Source: Paenibacillus dakarensis
GTDB taxonomy: Bacteria > Bacillota > Bacilli > Paenibacillales > Paenibacillaceae
DNA: 64,000 nt
Direction: 5' to 3'
Assembly: GCF_001373415.1 (NCBI RefSeq)
Contig: NZ_CDSE01000042.1
Coordinates: 1-64,000 of the forward strand
Numbering within the stretch: position 1 is the first letter of the stretch; each line of letters begins with the position of its first letter. The notes beneath the pieces were generated by a model. It was given only the letters and a program-made list of their open reading frames with translations. It was not told the origin of the DNA and ran no database searches. Positions 1-8,791 of this stretch are shown here, piece by piece. Made by a program: the position numbers and the translations under genes.

Positions 1-126
1 CCCCCAACCGCCGCACTATAACTGCCATTGCGCGCTCCTTCCACCTAAGAGATCATTCGAAAGAGTTTCCTCCATCCCATTGTGGTCGAGCCGAAATCAA
101 TGTATTCCTTTTTCCCACGTAAAAAA

Positions 127-168
127 GGGACCATGCCTTTAAAGTTTAGAACTTTAGAAGCAGGGCCC
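127..168 (-). terminator. Probable rho-independent terminator of the methyltransferase gene
   Basis: Read on the minus strand, an imperfect stem (GGGCCCTGC against GCATGGTCCC) closes over an inner AAAGTT/AACTTT hairpin and is followed by six T residues. It lies just downstream of the methyltransferase stop. The rest of bases 1-194 shows no gene. Confidence 0.5.
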
Positions 169-194
169 GTCTGTATAAGCGCGTGTATGTTATT

Positions 195-1424
195 TCACTG
201 TTCAATATCTTTTCCCGAAGCGGATTGCGGAAGCAGGTCCTGACAAGCCTTTTCCAGGTAAGGGGCTGCACTCAAAAAATCTCTAAATTCGATGTACTCC
301 TGCCACAATTTATCCTTATCCCCTGCTGTTCCTTTAACCGCGCGTATGAGAATATTTTTGGGTGTATGCTCCAGATCTATAAACTCCAACAGCTGGGTTC
401 GGTACCCCATGATATCCAGCAGCTTGGCGCGAATCGCATCTGTTGCAAGGGCAGAGAAACGTTCCTTCAATATCCCGTGTGACAAAAGAGGCTCCATGAC
501 AGGGCTCTTGACCTGCGAGAACAGCTCATGCTGACAGCAAGGGACGGATAGAATGACGGAAGCTCCCCAGCGAACTGCCTTCTCCAGAGCCGCATCGGTG
601 GCCGTATTACAAGCATGGAGCGTTACAACCATATCAACCTGCTCCAATTCATCATATTCTGCAATGTCACCGACAAGAAACCGCAATTGCGAGTAATTCA
701 GCTTCTTCGCCAGCAAACTACAGTGTTCGATGACATCTGCCTTCAGATCTAATCCAACAATCTTCAACGATCTTCGCGCTGTCACCGACAAATAGTGGTA
801 AAGCGCAAAGGTCAGATAGGATTTCCCGCAGCCAAAATCAACAATCGTAAGCGGCCGATCATCGGGTAAATGAGGGAGCACATCTTCGACCATTTCCAGA
901 AAGCGATTGATCTGCTTAAACTTGTCATACTTGCGTGCGAAGACTTTACCTTCATCATTCATAATTCCAAGTTCCACCAGGAACGGGACAGGTTTGCCTT
1001 CTTCAAGCACATATGTCTTTTTCCGGTTATGGGCCATGTCACTTTTCGTTTTCGTTGGCGACTTGGTAAGAATGGATACCTTGTACTTCTTGGATATCAA
1101 TACCTGATAGTCAGCTTCAGGCGTGCAGATGACCGCCTGCCGGAATGTCTCCTCGAGCAGCTTCATCAGAGCCGCTTCAGCCTCTGCTTGCGGCACATTC
1201 TGATGTGTCACCTTGTTTCCTGAGTAATATGCAAACTGATAATGAAGCTTGTTTTTCAATTCGACGGGTTTGACCGTCACCTTCGTATAAGTAATCCCTT
1301 CCCGCTTGCGCAGCTGGCTGAGGGAGGCTGTAATCAAAGATGTATCATCAATGATTTCGTGTATAAGTTTACGCAGTGCATCCAAATGGGTACATCTCAC
1401 TTTCATGTTGTATTTGCAGCCCAT
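195..1424 (-). CDS. Class I SAM-dependent methyltransferase (Methyltransf_32-like)
   Basis: A 409-residue protein. The C-terminal half carries a Rossmann methyltransferase fold: motif I VDFGCGKSYLTF at about 195-206, an acidic GLDLK strand end at about 224-228, and the LHACNTATD and SVPCCQHE segments typical of the Methyltransf_32 family, where the paired cysteines recur. The N-terminal 190 residues are an accessory domain and may bind the substrate. The substrate is unknown; RNA or protein is possible. The start at 1424 has only a weak ribosome binding site, and an in-frame ATG at 1406 is an alternative. The gene stands alone with its own terminator. The family is confident; the target is not. 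Confidence 0.85.
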   Translation of the reverse strand: MGCKYNMKVRCTHLDALRKLIHEIIDDTSLITASLSQLRKREGITYTKVTVKPVELKNKLHYQFAYYSGNKVTHQNVPQAEAEAALMKLLEETFRQAVICTPEADYQVLISKKYKVSILTKSPTKTKSDMAHNRKKTYVLEEGKPVPFLVELGIMNDEGKVFARKYDKFKQINRFLEMVEDVLPHLPDDRPLTIVDFGCGKSYLTFALYHYLSVTARRSLKIVGLDLKADVIEHCSLLAKKLNYSQLRFLVGDIAEYDELEQVDMVVTLHACNTATDAALEKAVRWGASVILSVPCCQHELFSQVKSPVMEPLLSHGILKERFSALATDAIRAKLLDIMGYRTQLLEFIDLEHTPKNILIRAVKGTAGDKDKLWQEYIEFRDFLSAAPYLEKACQDLLPQSASGKDIEQ

Positions 1425-1510
1425 AAAACCACATTAAATATGATACCACTCCTGGTCAATGCTGCCTAAGCGGGTGTCCTTTGCTTTTGCTGTGATCTAC
1501 CCAAAGCCGC

Positions 1511-2164
1511 TTAAACGGAAAACCGCGTGTTCAGTTCTCTGAGCCCTTCCTCGACCTCTGAAAGCGGTAGTCCTCCCTGCTTCAGTGTTTCCGAGTTTAG
1601 GGTAAGCAGCCTTTCATAAAACAGCTTTCCCTCACGAACATCAGCGGCTCCACGGCTTAACAGCCTGTATAAGCTATCCTCTGCAGCTGCATACCGGCCT
1701 TCCTGTTCTGCATATTTAAATAAAAGGCGCTCCGTTGTATTAGGTAAACCGTAAGCGTGAACGCGTTCAAGAAGACTGTCTATTCGCTGCGGAAGATTAT
1801 ACAGACGCAAATCTGCATCATGAAGAGCAGCCGCAAGATATAAGTGAAGAACCTTTATAAATAAAGCCTTCCCCTCTTCCAGCTTTTCCATTTCCGAATC
1901 AAGTTCAGCTTCTTCCTCAAGCAATCTCGCAGCACTCTGCAGCTTGTCCGCCTCTACCATTTCACCGCTCCGAAATAACTGAACGATATCATCTGGCGAT
2001 AAGGAGTTTAACAATTTCGAATTCAGCCGGAATTGACGGCTCAGCATCTCATCGATTTCCCACAGAGCTTCCACATGCTTCTTCTCCTGCTTTAAACCGA
2101 ACACTTTGGATATCACCTGCGTCATTTCCTCTACAAGACGAAGAAGATAATCTTTCCGGTACAT
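1511..2164 (-). CDS. DUF6483 family protein
   Basis: About 217 residues and almost entirely helical and acidic, beginning MYRKDYLLRLVEEMTQ. It resembles the DUF6483 proteins of Bacillales, which have no assigned function. No signal peptide or membrane segment is visible. The frame is open up to 2191, but the ATG at 2164 follows a G-rich ribosome binding site (GGGGGG) and gives the usual family N-terminus. It may share a transcript with the methyltransferase downstream, as the gap is short (86 bases) and no terminator separates them. Confidence 0.7.
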   Translation of the reverse strand: MYRKDYLLRLVEEMTQVISKVFGLKQEKKHVEALWEIDEMLSRQFRLNSKLLNSLSPDDIVQLFRSGEMVEADKLQSAARLLEEEAELDSEMEKLEEGKALFIKVLHLYLAAALHDADLRLYNLPQRIDSLLERVHAYGLPNTTERLLFKYAEQEGRYAAAEDSLYRLLSRGAADVREGKLFYERLLTLNSETLKQGGLPLSEVEEGLRELNTRFSV

Positions 2165-2280
2165 GCTGTCCCCCCATTTCCTGACTGACAAATTCTTTAT
2201 ATATCCTTTATAGATTGTAAAAGATTGACCTTTGCATTACCAGTGCCGGGCGTTCTTCATATCTAAATTCAGGCATAAAA

Positions 2281-2306
2281 AAGCCGGAGTGCATCGCCTC
2301 CGGCTT
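2281..2306 (-). terminator. Terminator of the alpha/beta hydrolase gene
   Basis: A perfect 9-bp stem (AAGCCGGAG/CTCCGGCTT) with an 8-base loop, followed on the minus strand by a T run. It lies 36 bases past the hydrolase stop. Confidence 0.85.
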
Positions 2307-2341
2307 CAATCTGTCAGGCCCTCAACTTTATCGCTTATGAA

Positions 2342-3133
2342 TCAGGCCGGATATACTTTATTTAAAAATGAATGAATGGCTTCGCCCAACTCTTCCGGTC
2401 TTTCCATCATGCTCATATGACCCGCTCCGTTTATAACCACTTGTGTCACATTCGAATGATCTGTCGTAAAGACACGTTCCTGCGGCATAAGCCCGTCTTT
2501 CTCCCCTGCTACCAGGAGCACAGGAAGCGTTGTTGATGATATTACATCACGCCGATCGATCCGCTCTCGCATAGCAAGTGCAGCTCCGATAGCCCCTTGT
2601 GGCGGAGTCGAATAGCCAATCTCTTTCGCTTTCTGGATACACTCCGGTTTAAGCTTCTCCGTCTCTGGGGCGAACAGGCCAGGAATGAGTCCATCCACAA
2701 AGCTGGTGATCCCTTCTCCCTGAATGACACTTACCGCTTTTACCCTCTTCTCCTTAGCCTCATCCGAATCCGGATAGCCTGTAGAGTGAATCAGTCCAAA
2801 CGCATTCACTCTTGAAGAGTATCGTTGAACAAATGACAATGTTATGTATCCTCCAAGAGAATGGCCGAGCATTGTCGCCTTCTCAATCTTTAACTCATCC
2901 ATTAACATCATCACATCATCCGCCATCTGTTCAATGGTATAAGGGCCCATTGGAGCGTCTGAGCGTCCATGTCCCCGAAGATCCGGTACAATGACCCGGT
3001 AACCGTTAAGATGGTGCAGTACCTGTTCCCAGTAAGAGGAGCTGCCACAATAGCCATGAAGTAAAATTACCGGTTCTCCCTGCCCCTGATCCACATAACA
3101 TATCGTATGTCCGTTACATTGTACTTTTTCCAT
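2342..3133 (-). CDS. Alpha/beta hydrolase
   Basis: A 263-residue alpha/beta-hydrolase fold protein without a signal peptide. Visible hallmarks are the oxyanion-region HGYCGSS near residue 26, DLRGHGRSD near 51, the nucleophile elbow GHSLGG near 90, an acid residue in the VAGEKDGLMP segment, and the catalytic histidine in GAGHMSMMERPEE near the C-terminus. This resembles the RsbQ/haloperoxidase-like esterases, but the substrate cannot be read from sequence. A sigma-B region follows about 6 kb away. RsbQ works with the PAS phosphatase RsbP, which is not seen here, so RsbQ is not claimed. Confidence 0.85.
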   Translation of the reverse strand: MEKVQCNGHTICYVDQGQGEPVILLHGYCGSSSYWEQVLHHLNGYRVIVPDLRGHGRSDAPMGPYTIEQMADDVMMLMDELKIEKATMLGHSLGGYITLSFVQRYSSRVNAFGLIHSTGYPDSDEAKEKRVKAVSVIQGEGITSFVDGLIPGLFAPETEKLKPECIQKAKEIGYSTPPQGAIGAALAMRERIDRRDVISSTTLPVLLVAGEKDGLMPQERVFTTDHSNVTQVVINGAGHMSMMERPEELGEAIHSFLNKVYPA

Positions 3134-3238
3134 TGCGATACCCTTCTTTCTACGAAGTCGGCACTGTAATAAGCACCCATATTTTTATAAAGATGTACTA
3201 CTACTAACCCAAAAACCAGTCCGACTGAAACGCCTGTC

Positions 3239-3778
3239 TCAAGTAGTAAGACCAAAGGCGGATGCAGCAGCATGTGCTATTTCCTCTGCCATGGTCATCA
3301 CCAAATAGAGTGAAGTAACCTGTAATGTCCAATATGGCTTTGGACCCTGAACATTAACAACCGCAGCAACGCTGTAATGACCAACCGAGGGAAGTGCTCC
3401 TCCCACAGACTGCGCAGGATTGAGCGGGCCCGCAGATACAAAGAAACAATTGACGGAGGAGGGCTTGCCTAGGCAAGCGTCAATAGCAATTACAATACTC
3501 TCTGCCTGAATATCCTGCAGCTTGGTCTCCAGATTACAAGCATCGCAAGGGTCTTGTAGCGTTCCGATCACATTCGGAAACCCGTATTCCAGCAATCTGC
3601 TTCCGGTCAAAGGACCAAGTGCATCACCTGTTGAACGATCTGTACCGATACATACAAAAGTAATCTGGTCCCTGGTATGCTGCTGAGCTATATTTGTAAA
3701 AAAGCCCTGCAATTGTTGTCCCGTTAATTTAATTTTCGCTGCAGATTCTTCCTGCTGAAATCCCGCATAGTCGCCCAA
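3239..3778 (-). CDS. yyaC: Spore protease YyaC-like protein
   Basis: A 179-residue protein matching the YyaC family, which is related to the spore germination protease GPR. Diagnostic segments are FVCIGTDRSTGDALGPL near residue 41, the cysteine-rich DPCDACNLE, and IAIDACLGKPSSVNCFF, which carries the aspartate of the GPR-like fold. The family is tied to sporulation in Bacillales, but its substrate is not settled. The start is a TTG at 3778 preceded by GGAGG at good spacing; the first in-frame ATG lies far inside the fold. Its presence supports a spore-forming host. Confidence 0.88.
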   Translation of the reverse strand: MGDYAGFQQEESAAKIKLTGQQLQGFFTNIAQQHTRDQITFVCIGTDRSTGDALGPLTGSRLLEYGFPNVIGTLQDPCDACNLETKLQDIQAESIVIAIDACLGKPSSVNCFFVSAGPLNPAQSVGGALPSVGHYSVAAVVNVQGPKPYWTLQVTSLYLVMTMAEEIAHAAASAFGLTT

Positions 3779-3948
3779 TCCCTTCCCTCCTTCATAAAAT
3801 ACGTTCCATGGATGAAATACATAGAATAGTAACCATAGTTCTCCTGATTTTACCCTATACGAAGGGCGCGTGGCAAAAATATTGGTTTACAGGGCGTTAA
3901 GCATGGTACAATACAGGGATGAAAGCAGTGAGAGGAGTGGTGCCCGCC

Positions 3949-4173
3949 ATGGATCTGAATGAAAAATCTCAAGAAAATATTGAGTATATGATCGAACAAA
4001 TGAAGTTGAAACTCCGTATGGCATCAGCTGCCGCCATGCAAGCCTCAGCCTTCTCGAAAGACCAATATGAAGACATTCGGGACTTGTACGATATGGTTAT
4101 GAGCAAGAATACGCTGAGTATTTCCGAGGTCGAAGCACTCGTATCAGAACTCGGTCGTCTGCGCGGGAACTGA
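3949..4173 (+). CDS. DUF1128 family small protein
   Basis: A 74-residue helical, soluble, charged protein beginning MDLNEKSQENIEYMIEQM, which matches the DUF1128 (YfkK-like) family of Bacillales. Function unknown. The frame is open from 3919, but the ATG at 3949 follows a GAGGAG ribosome binding site and gives the family N-terminus. Its gene is monocistronic on the plus strand and ends in a strong bidirectional hairpin. A TACAAT box upstream, near 3907, may be the -10 of its promoter. Confidence 0.82.
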   Translation: MDLNEKSQENIEYMIEQMKLKLRMASAAAMQASAFSKDQYEDIRDLYDMVMSKNTLSISEVEALVSELGRLRGN

Positions 4174-4185
4174 TTCCCGTTTTAC

Positions 4186-4254
4186 AATACGCAAAAGCCC
4201 CCATGCAGATCTTATTTACGAAGTATCTGCACAGGGGCTTTTGCGTATTTTTTT
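4186..4254. terminator. Bidirectional terminator between DUF1128 and pirin genes
   Basis: A long stem (AATACGCAAAAGCCCC against GGGGCTTTTGCGTATT) with a second inner pairing (GCAGAT/ATCTGC). A T run on the plus side and an A run on the other let it stop transcription from both converging genes. Confidence 0.9.
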
Positions 4255-4256
4255 CA

Positions 4257-4976
4257 CTATGGCATATCAATAACAATGAACTCGGCTTCACCCGTGCTTG
4301 ATATCCCCCTAAAGGTAATATCTTCACAATCCTTTATCCGGGCAGCATCTCCAGGGCTTAGATCGAATGTTCCCTCATCTTCCGAGCATATTTCAAGATT
4401 TCCTTCTATAAGATAAACATGCATTCTGCGTCCTTCGGCAAGAGCATACTGGATTTCTGTATCTGTTCTAAGAACGGATCTGTAAATGACAATATCAAGA
4501 GCGATATTAAGCGCTTCTTCACCTTCCAGACCACCAACAACAGGCTGCAGGCTGTTTAAACACTGATCGCGGGTAAATCTTTTACTGTGACTTGCGGAAG
4601 GAATATTCCGCCGATCCGGCAAAAACCACATTTGAATTAGCCTGGCTTCCTCCGTGTCTGATTCATTCTTCTCACGATGAGTTAATCCCTCACCTGTACT
4701 AACAACCTGAACCGATCCGGATTCAAGCTTCTGTTCACCCGTATCGTCCTCATAATGAATCGTTCCTTTAAGGACAATATTCACGATCTCCAAGTCATGG
4801 TGAAGCACTGGATCAAACATACCCCGAGGTTGTAAGAGATGGTCATTATGAGTCAGAAGAGCACCAAAATGCGCATTATGCGGGTCGTCATAATCCGCAA
4901 AAGAAAAGCTGTATTCACTGTGAACCCATTCCTTTTGTGATGTATGTCTCTCTGCCGCAGTCATGATCTTGATCAT
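4257..4976 (-). CDS. Pirin family protein (bicupin)
   Basis: A 239-residue bicupin. The N-terminal cupin has the pirin pattern: GMFDPVLHHDLEIVNIVLKG near residues 52-71, with the metal-ligand histidines, and GEGLTHREKNES near 96-107, which supplies the other histidine and glutamate. The C-terminal cupin is present but degenerate, as in YhhW-type pirins. Family members bind iron and some are quercetin dioxygenases; the role here is open. The start at 4976 is preceded by GGAGGTG. A single gene. Confidence 0.85.
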   Translation of the reverse strand: MIKIMTAAERHTSQKEWVHSEYSFSFADYDDPHNAHFGALLTHNDHLLQPRGMFDPVLHHDLEIVNIVLKGTIHYEDDTGEQKLESGSVQVVSTGEGLTHREKNESDTEEARLIQMWFLPDRRNIPSASHSKRFTRDQCLNSLQPVVGGLEGEEALNIALDIVIYRSVLRTDTEIQYALAEGRRMHVYLIEGNLEICSEDEGTFDLSPGDAARIKDCEDITFRGISSTGEAEFIVIDMP

Positions 4977-5085
4977 GCCCGCTCACCTCCGCACCCTCAC
5001 TCTCCTAGTTCGAAAGCGAGATAAAGTTTTCTCCCTGAGGGATTATACTTTAGTACCCCGGTGAATTTTAAATCAATCATCATTT

Positions 5086-6093
5086 TTAATAATCATTTTT
5101 TAATGTAAATACGGTTTCCACTCTTCCTACCTTTTGACCTCCATCATTATATAGGTCCTTGGTATAAGCCTCTCTTAAACGTTCCATTGTAGCTTTATTC
5201 TGGTAACCAATCTGAGCAAGAATGGATTCGGTAACGAGTCCCCATTCTTCTTCCGATCCGTCCAATATTTTAAAGGTTATTCCCAGCCTCTCCTTCTTAA
5301 GGCCAAAGCAATAAACACCCTTAAATCCGCCCTTGGCAACAATGTTCTCATCCTGCAGGAGCAGCGTATCCACCTTTCCAGTCCCCGCCACCATAAAAGG
5401 ATGTGCATTCATGGCTTTGGTTATCGTCTCCACTGCAAGACGAGTTGCCTTGTCTTCGATAAGATCCGGGCAGGCCAGCTTCATATAAGCAGTTGCCAGG
5501 GCATGCATCGGCAATGCAAATACAGGTAATCCGCAGCCGTCAGTACCAAGGATAATCTTCTCCTTGGATAGTCCGCTCATATAAGCCACTGTATTAAGAA
5601 CTTCTTGCTGCACCGGATGGTCCGGGTTCTCATATCCCTCTAAAGAGTACCCTTGCATTTGACAATATGCGAGCAGACCCAGATGCTTACCCGAACAATT
5701 ATGGTGCAGTTTACGCTTGTCACTTCTGCTCAGAATCAGAGCATCTCTTGCTTCTTCATTAAGCGGGTAGCTTGGCGCACATACAAGCCGCTGCTCAGCA
5801 ATTCCCGTCTTGTTCATCAGATTTATCAGCGTTTCCTGATGCTCAAGCTGTCCACGGTGAGATGCTGTCATAATCGCAATTTCCTGATCTGTCAGATGAT
5901 AGTGACTCGCCATGTGTGCCCGAATCGCAGGGATAGCTTGCAGGGGCTTTGCGGAAGACCTGGTGAACGTGACATACTCAGGGTCTCCTGCATACGCTTC
6001 AACCTTTCCTTCCTCATTAACGATACATATATGTCCACTGTGAGCACATTCCATAATATCTGCACGATATTCCTTCACAAGCTTAGTCTCCAT
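5086..6093 (-). CDS. Asparaginase (Asparaginase_II family)
   Basis: A 335-residue protein of the Asparaginase_II family (distinct from the classical AnsA/AnsB fold), predicted to hydrolyse L-asparagine to aspartate and ammonia. Signature segments are FTRSSAKPLQAIP near residue 43, MTASHRGQLEHQ near 75, HHNCSGKHLGLLAYC near 130, GTDGCGLPVFALP near 184 and GTGKVDTLL near 236. Length is full for the family and there is no signal peptide, so the enzyme should be cytoplasmic. The ATG at 6093 follows GGAGAGAGG. It is divergent from the YeaQ-like gene across a 288-base AT-rich region that shows no other gene. Confidence 0.85.
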   Translation of the reverse strand: METKLVKEYRADIMECAHSGHICIVNEEGKVEAYAGDPEYVTFTRSSAKPLQAIPAIRAHMASHYHLTDQEIAIMTASHRGQLEHQETLINLMNKTGIAEQRLVCAPSYPLNEEARDALILSRSDKRKLHHNCSGKHLGLLAYCQMQGYSLEGYENPDHPVQQEVLNTVAYMSGLSKEKIILGTDGCGLPVFALPMHALATAYMKLACPDLIEDKATRLAVETITKAMNAHPFMVAGTGKVDTLLLQDENIVAKGGFKGVYCFGLKKERLGITFKILDGSEEEWGLVTESILAQIGYQNKATMERLREAYTKDLYNDGGQKVGRVETVFTLKNDY

Positions 6094-6381
6094 GCTGCCT
6101 CTCTCCTTCTAGTCCCTAAATAACCAAGTCGCTTCATAAGTATAGTACAAAAATCGTCATAGTTCAGCAGTCAAAATCACTCACATATCCACTTTGCCGA
6201 ATTTGTAAAGCTTTAAAAGCATTAAAATTCAACACTTTTCCCAGTATTACTTAAGTATTTCATTTAAATACTTCTATTTACTTTATATTTCATGATTCTT
6301 GATTCACCATTTCCTCTCACGTTTAAATACCAGATAAGCAAGCCTTAGCGAGATCAAGGCATCTGAAAAGGAGGCGAGATT

Positions 6382-6639
6382 ATGTGGGGGCTAATTATAA
6401 GTATCGTAATGGCGATCATTATTGGAATCATCGGCGATGCGTTGGTTGGCAATGATATGCCAGGTGGTATTATCGGCTCCATGATTGCCGGCTTTGTCGG
6501 TGCTTGGCTCGGACCCATGTTAATGGGGGCTTGGGGGCCGGAAATCGGCGGATTTGCCATCATCCCGGCAATTATCGGTACCGCAATCTTCGTATTCCTA
6601 CTAGGAATCATAGCCAAGATGTTTAAGCGCACGACCTAA
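6382..6639 (+). CDS. GlsB/YeaQ/YmgE family stress-response membrane protein
   Basis: An 85-residue, very hydrophobic, glycine-rich protein with three predicted membrane segments and a short basic tail. The GDALVGNDMPGGIIGSMIAG stretch is typical of this family (formerly transglycosylase-associated proteins). Relatives are induced by envelope and general stress; the mechanism is unknown. A strong AAGGAGG site precedes the start. It opens a short plus-strand stress group with the YtxH-like and DUF5665 genes. No convincing sigma-B promoter was found upstream, although a GTTTAA occurs at 6321. Confidence 0.88.
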   Translation: MWGLIISIVMAIIIGIIGDALVGNDMPGGIIGSMIAGFVGAWLGPMLMGAWGPEIGGFAIIPAIIGTAIFVFLLGIIAKMFKRTT

Positions 6640-6688
6640 TCTTAATGATTAGACATAAGTAATTATACTAATTTAAGGAGTGAATGTT

Positions 6689-7096
6689 ATGAATAACACA
6701 GAACAAGAACATCCAGTACAAAGTGGATCAACTTTCTTTAAAGGTGCTTTCATTGGAGCTTTGGTCGGTGCAGCGGCTGCCCTGCTGTTTGCTCCGAAGC
6801 CAGGACGCGAAATCCGCGGAGATCTTTCCGAGAAGATTACATTAGTGACAGACAAGACGAAAGAAGTTGCTGGTGTGGTTGGTGTGAAAGCGACTGATCT
6901 GGCTAAAACCGTGGGTACGAAAGCTACTGACATCATGACTACGGTGAATGAAGGCAAGAACAACATCATGTCCAGCGTGAAAGAAGCTTCGATGGATGTA
7001 AGCAATGAAGTAGCTTCTGCATCAGAGGATGTTAAAGAAGAGACAAAGAATGCTTCATCTGACCTTAGCCAAGAGATGAATACACAAAAATACTAA
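6689..7096 (+). CDS. YtxH domain-containing general stress protein
   Basis: About 135 residues. The N-terminal YtxH domain (a glycine- and alanine-rich membrane helix, then FAPKPGREIRGDLSEK) is followed by a long alanine/lysine/threonine-rich amphipathic tail with repeated TKATD-type units, as in LEA-like stress proteins. In Bacillus subtilis YtxH is in a sigma-B-dependent operon with YtxG, and a YtxG-like DUF948 gene occurs in this window at 19.3 kb. The ATG at 6689 follows AAGGAG with 8-base spacing. A GTG at 6680 lies inside that ribosome binding site and is rejected as start. Confidence 0.85.
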   Translation: MNNTEQEHPVQSGSTFFKGAFIGALVGAAAALLFAPKPGREIRGDLSEKITLVTDKTKEVAGVVGVKATDLAKTVGTKATDIMTTVNEGKNNIMSSVKEASMDVSNEVASASEDVKEETKNASSDLSQEMNTQKY

Positions 7097-7111
7097 AACC
7101 GCTATGCGGAT

Positions 7112-7144
7112 ATAGCCAGCTGACATAGCTGGCTATTTTTATTT
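7112..7144 (+). terminator. Terminator of the YtxH-like gene
   Basis: A perfect 10-bp stem (ATAGCCAGCT/AGCTGGCTAT) with a 5-base loop followed by TTTTATTT, 15 bases past the stop codon. Confidence 0.88.
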
Positions 7145-7168
7145 CATAAAGAAAGCGAGGGATATCAT

Positions 7169-7624
7169 ATGGGAAAAGCAAATCCTTATAACACTTCTAA
7201 CCGCAGAAAAGCCTTTGAATTTTCGGAACGTCCTTCGCGTTCCCAGGAACGCGATCGTGATCAAGAAAGGCAAACAGGACGGGAAGAAGCCACTTCATCA
7301 GAAATAAAGACGAAAAGTGCCTATGAAGTGGACGAGCATCCATTTGAGCTTAGACATGAGGTAAAACGCCTTAACACGCGGCTGGATAAAATTGCGGATT
7401 CACTGGAGAAGGCTGATTTCAAAGACATCGTAGAAAACTACATGAATCCTAAGAAACGGATGATCACTAACTTTACAGCTGGACTTTCCAGGGGGCTTGG
7501 GATGACGATCGGTACTTTCGTAGTTCTCGGTTTACTAGGTTATATTCTCAGTCTGTTTGTCGACATGCCTCTTATCGGCGATTATATTGCTGAGCTGCAA
7601 GGTTATATTGATAAATCGAAGTAA
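7169..7624 (+). CDS. DUF5665 family membrane protein
   Basis: A 151-residue protein in two parts. Residues 1-60 are strongly charged and low in complexity (arginine, glutamate and serine rich). Residues 60-151 hold the DUF5665-like part: a helical ELRHEVKRLNTRLDKIADSLEKA-like coiled segment cut short here as RLNTRLDKIADSLEKA, a YMNPKKRMITNF linker, and a hydrophobic membrane helix near 110-135. Function unknown. It follows its own ribosome binding site (AAAGCGAGGG) and lies between two terminators, so it can be transcribed alone or by read-through from the YtxH-like gene. Confidence 0.72.
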   Translation: MGKANPYNTSNRRKAFEFSERPSRSQERDRDQERQTGREEATSSEIKTKSAYEVDEHPFELRHEVKRLNTRLDKIADSLEKADFKDIVENYMNPKKRMITNFTAGLSRGLGMTIGTFVVLGLLGYILSLFVDMPLIGDYIAELQGYIDKSK

Positions 7625-7631
7625 TAAGCGT

Positions 7632-7676
7632 AAAGAAGTTCCGACTCTATCCAGCAGTCAGAACTTCTTTTTATAT
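7632..7676. terminator. Bidirectional terminator between DUF5665 and corA genes
   Basis: A 14-bp stem with one mismatch (AAAGAAGTTC-GACT against AGTC-GAACTTCTTT), then TTTTATAT on the plus side. It serves the converging genes on both sides. Confidence 0.85.
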
Positions 7677-7682
7677 ACCAGA

Positions 7683-8663
7683 CTATATGTTCTTGTCTCG
7701 TGACTTCGCCCTCAGTATGTCCCCTGTCCAGCCCTTCATATGCATCCAAATGTACATACCCACTGTCAATACCAGTGTAAGCAGGATAGAAGCTGTAAAT
7801 CCCCAAGGGAATTTAATTAAAGGAAGATTGTCAAAATTCATTCCCCATATGGCTCCAACTACTGTCGCCGGTGTAAAGATAACGGTCATAATCGTAAGGG
7901 TCTTCATGATTTCATTTCCCCGGAATCCGGCAATAGCATCATCAATGGAAACGAGCGTATCAATTTCCTGCTCATAATGCCTGAACAGCTTCTCCATTCG
8001 CTCCACTCTATACAGCAACTGCTTAAAGAATCGGCTATCATCCAATCGATCAAGATATCCTTCTTTAGAGGCAGTTATCAGTTCCTGGAATGATACGAAT
8101 AAATTGTTCCAGAAGATTAGCTCAAAACGGGAAGTTAATATACTGTCCATCAAATAACGCTTATTATGCTTTCTCATTTCCGATTCCAGTTTACGCAGCC
8201 GGTGCTCAAATTTATCCATTCCTGCATGGAAATAATGCAGTATCACTCTGGAAAGAACAAACATCCCCTCAATCGGACTTGCACACTGATGCATCATGGA
8301 AACGCGGCTCTGATCCCTCATTGCCCCTCTGGTTATTTCATCCATATTAAAGGTTATTAACACCTCGTCATCTACATAGAAGTAGAATTGTTCATCCGAA
8401 TGCTTATCATTCAAATCATTTACAACCGTATAAAGGATCGTGCCCATCATTACAGGGTCAATACCGTCAGGAAAAAAAACAGATAAATAATTTTTATCCA
8501 GGAGTGTAGGAGCAAGGTCAAGCCATCTTGTTGTGTTAGGAAATTGAGTGCGTAATTCTCCAATTAGAGGAGTATTCCAATCATCTGTTTGAAGATCATA
8601 CCACTTCCAACCTCCTGCAAATGAATATATATTATGCCCTTCCTCCAGCTGTGAGGTATTCAC
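7683..8663 (-). CDS. CorA family magnesium/divalent cation transporter
   Basis: A 326-residue CorA/MIT-family channel. The C-terminus carries the diagnostic GMN motif (WGMNFDNLP near residue 283) between two predicted membrane helices, and the final helix ends in a basic tail. The N-terminal 240 residues form the soluble funnel domain with long helices. Predicted role: uptake of Mg2+ or related divalent ions across the inner membrane. Divergence from classical CorA in the soluble part leaves the cation open. Monocistronic, with a terminator on each side. Confidence 0.88.
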   Translation of the reverse strand: MNTSQLEEGHNIYSFAGGWKWYDLQTDDWNTPLIGELRTQFPNTTRWLDLAPTLLDKNYLSVFFPDGIDPVMMGTILYTVVNDLNDKHSDEQFYFYVDDEVLITFNMDEITRGAMRDQSRVSMMHQCASPIEGMFVLSRVILHYFHAGMDKFEHRLRKLESEMRKHNKRYLMDSILTSRFELIFWNNLFVSFQELITASKEGYLDRLDDSRFFKQLLYRVERMEKLFRHYEQEIDTLVSIDDAIAGFRGNEIMKTLTIMTVIFTPATVVGAIWGMNFDNLPLIKFPWGFTASILLTLVLTVGMYIWMHMKGWTGDILRAKSRDKNI

Positions 8664-8707
8664 CTTATGATCACATCCTTTTATTAATGTCCCTAATCTT
8701 ATATTAA

Positions 8708-8747
8708 AAATGGCACGCCCTCCTTTTTTAGGAATTGCGTGCCATTT
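8708..8747 (-). terminator. Terminator of the rsbV-rsbW-sigB unit
   Basis: A perfect 11-bp stem (AAATGGCACGC/GCGTGCCATTT) downstream of sigB on the minus strand, followed by TTTAATAT. It marks the 3' end of the sigma-B operon. Confidence 0.82.
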
Positions 8748-8791
8748 ATGTAGACAGGTCCTTATATCTAATGCAAAAAGAATTTTCCATA

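Noticed and set aside
2342-3133. Naming the alpha/beta hydrolase RsbQ because of the nearby sigma-B genes
   Set aside because: RsbQ works with a PAS-type phosphatase RsbP, which is not seen here, and the gene lies 6 kb away in a separate unit.
3067-3273. 68-residue minus-strand frame across the hydrolase/YyaC gap
   Set aside because: It overlaps the starts of two solid genes in another frame and has no supported start.
6321-6345. Sigma-B promoter before the YeaQ-like gene
   Set aside because: GTTTAA is present at 6321 but no GGGTAT-like box follows at 12-15 bases.
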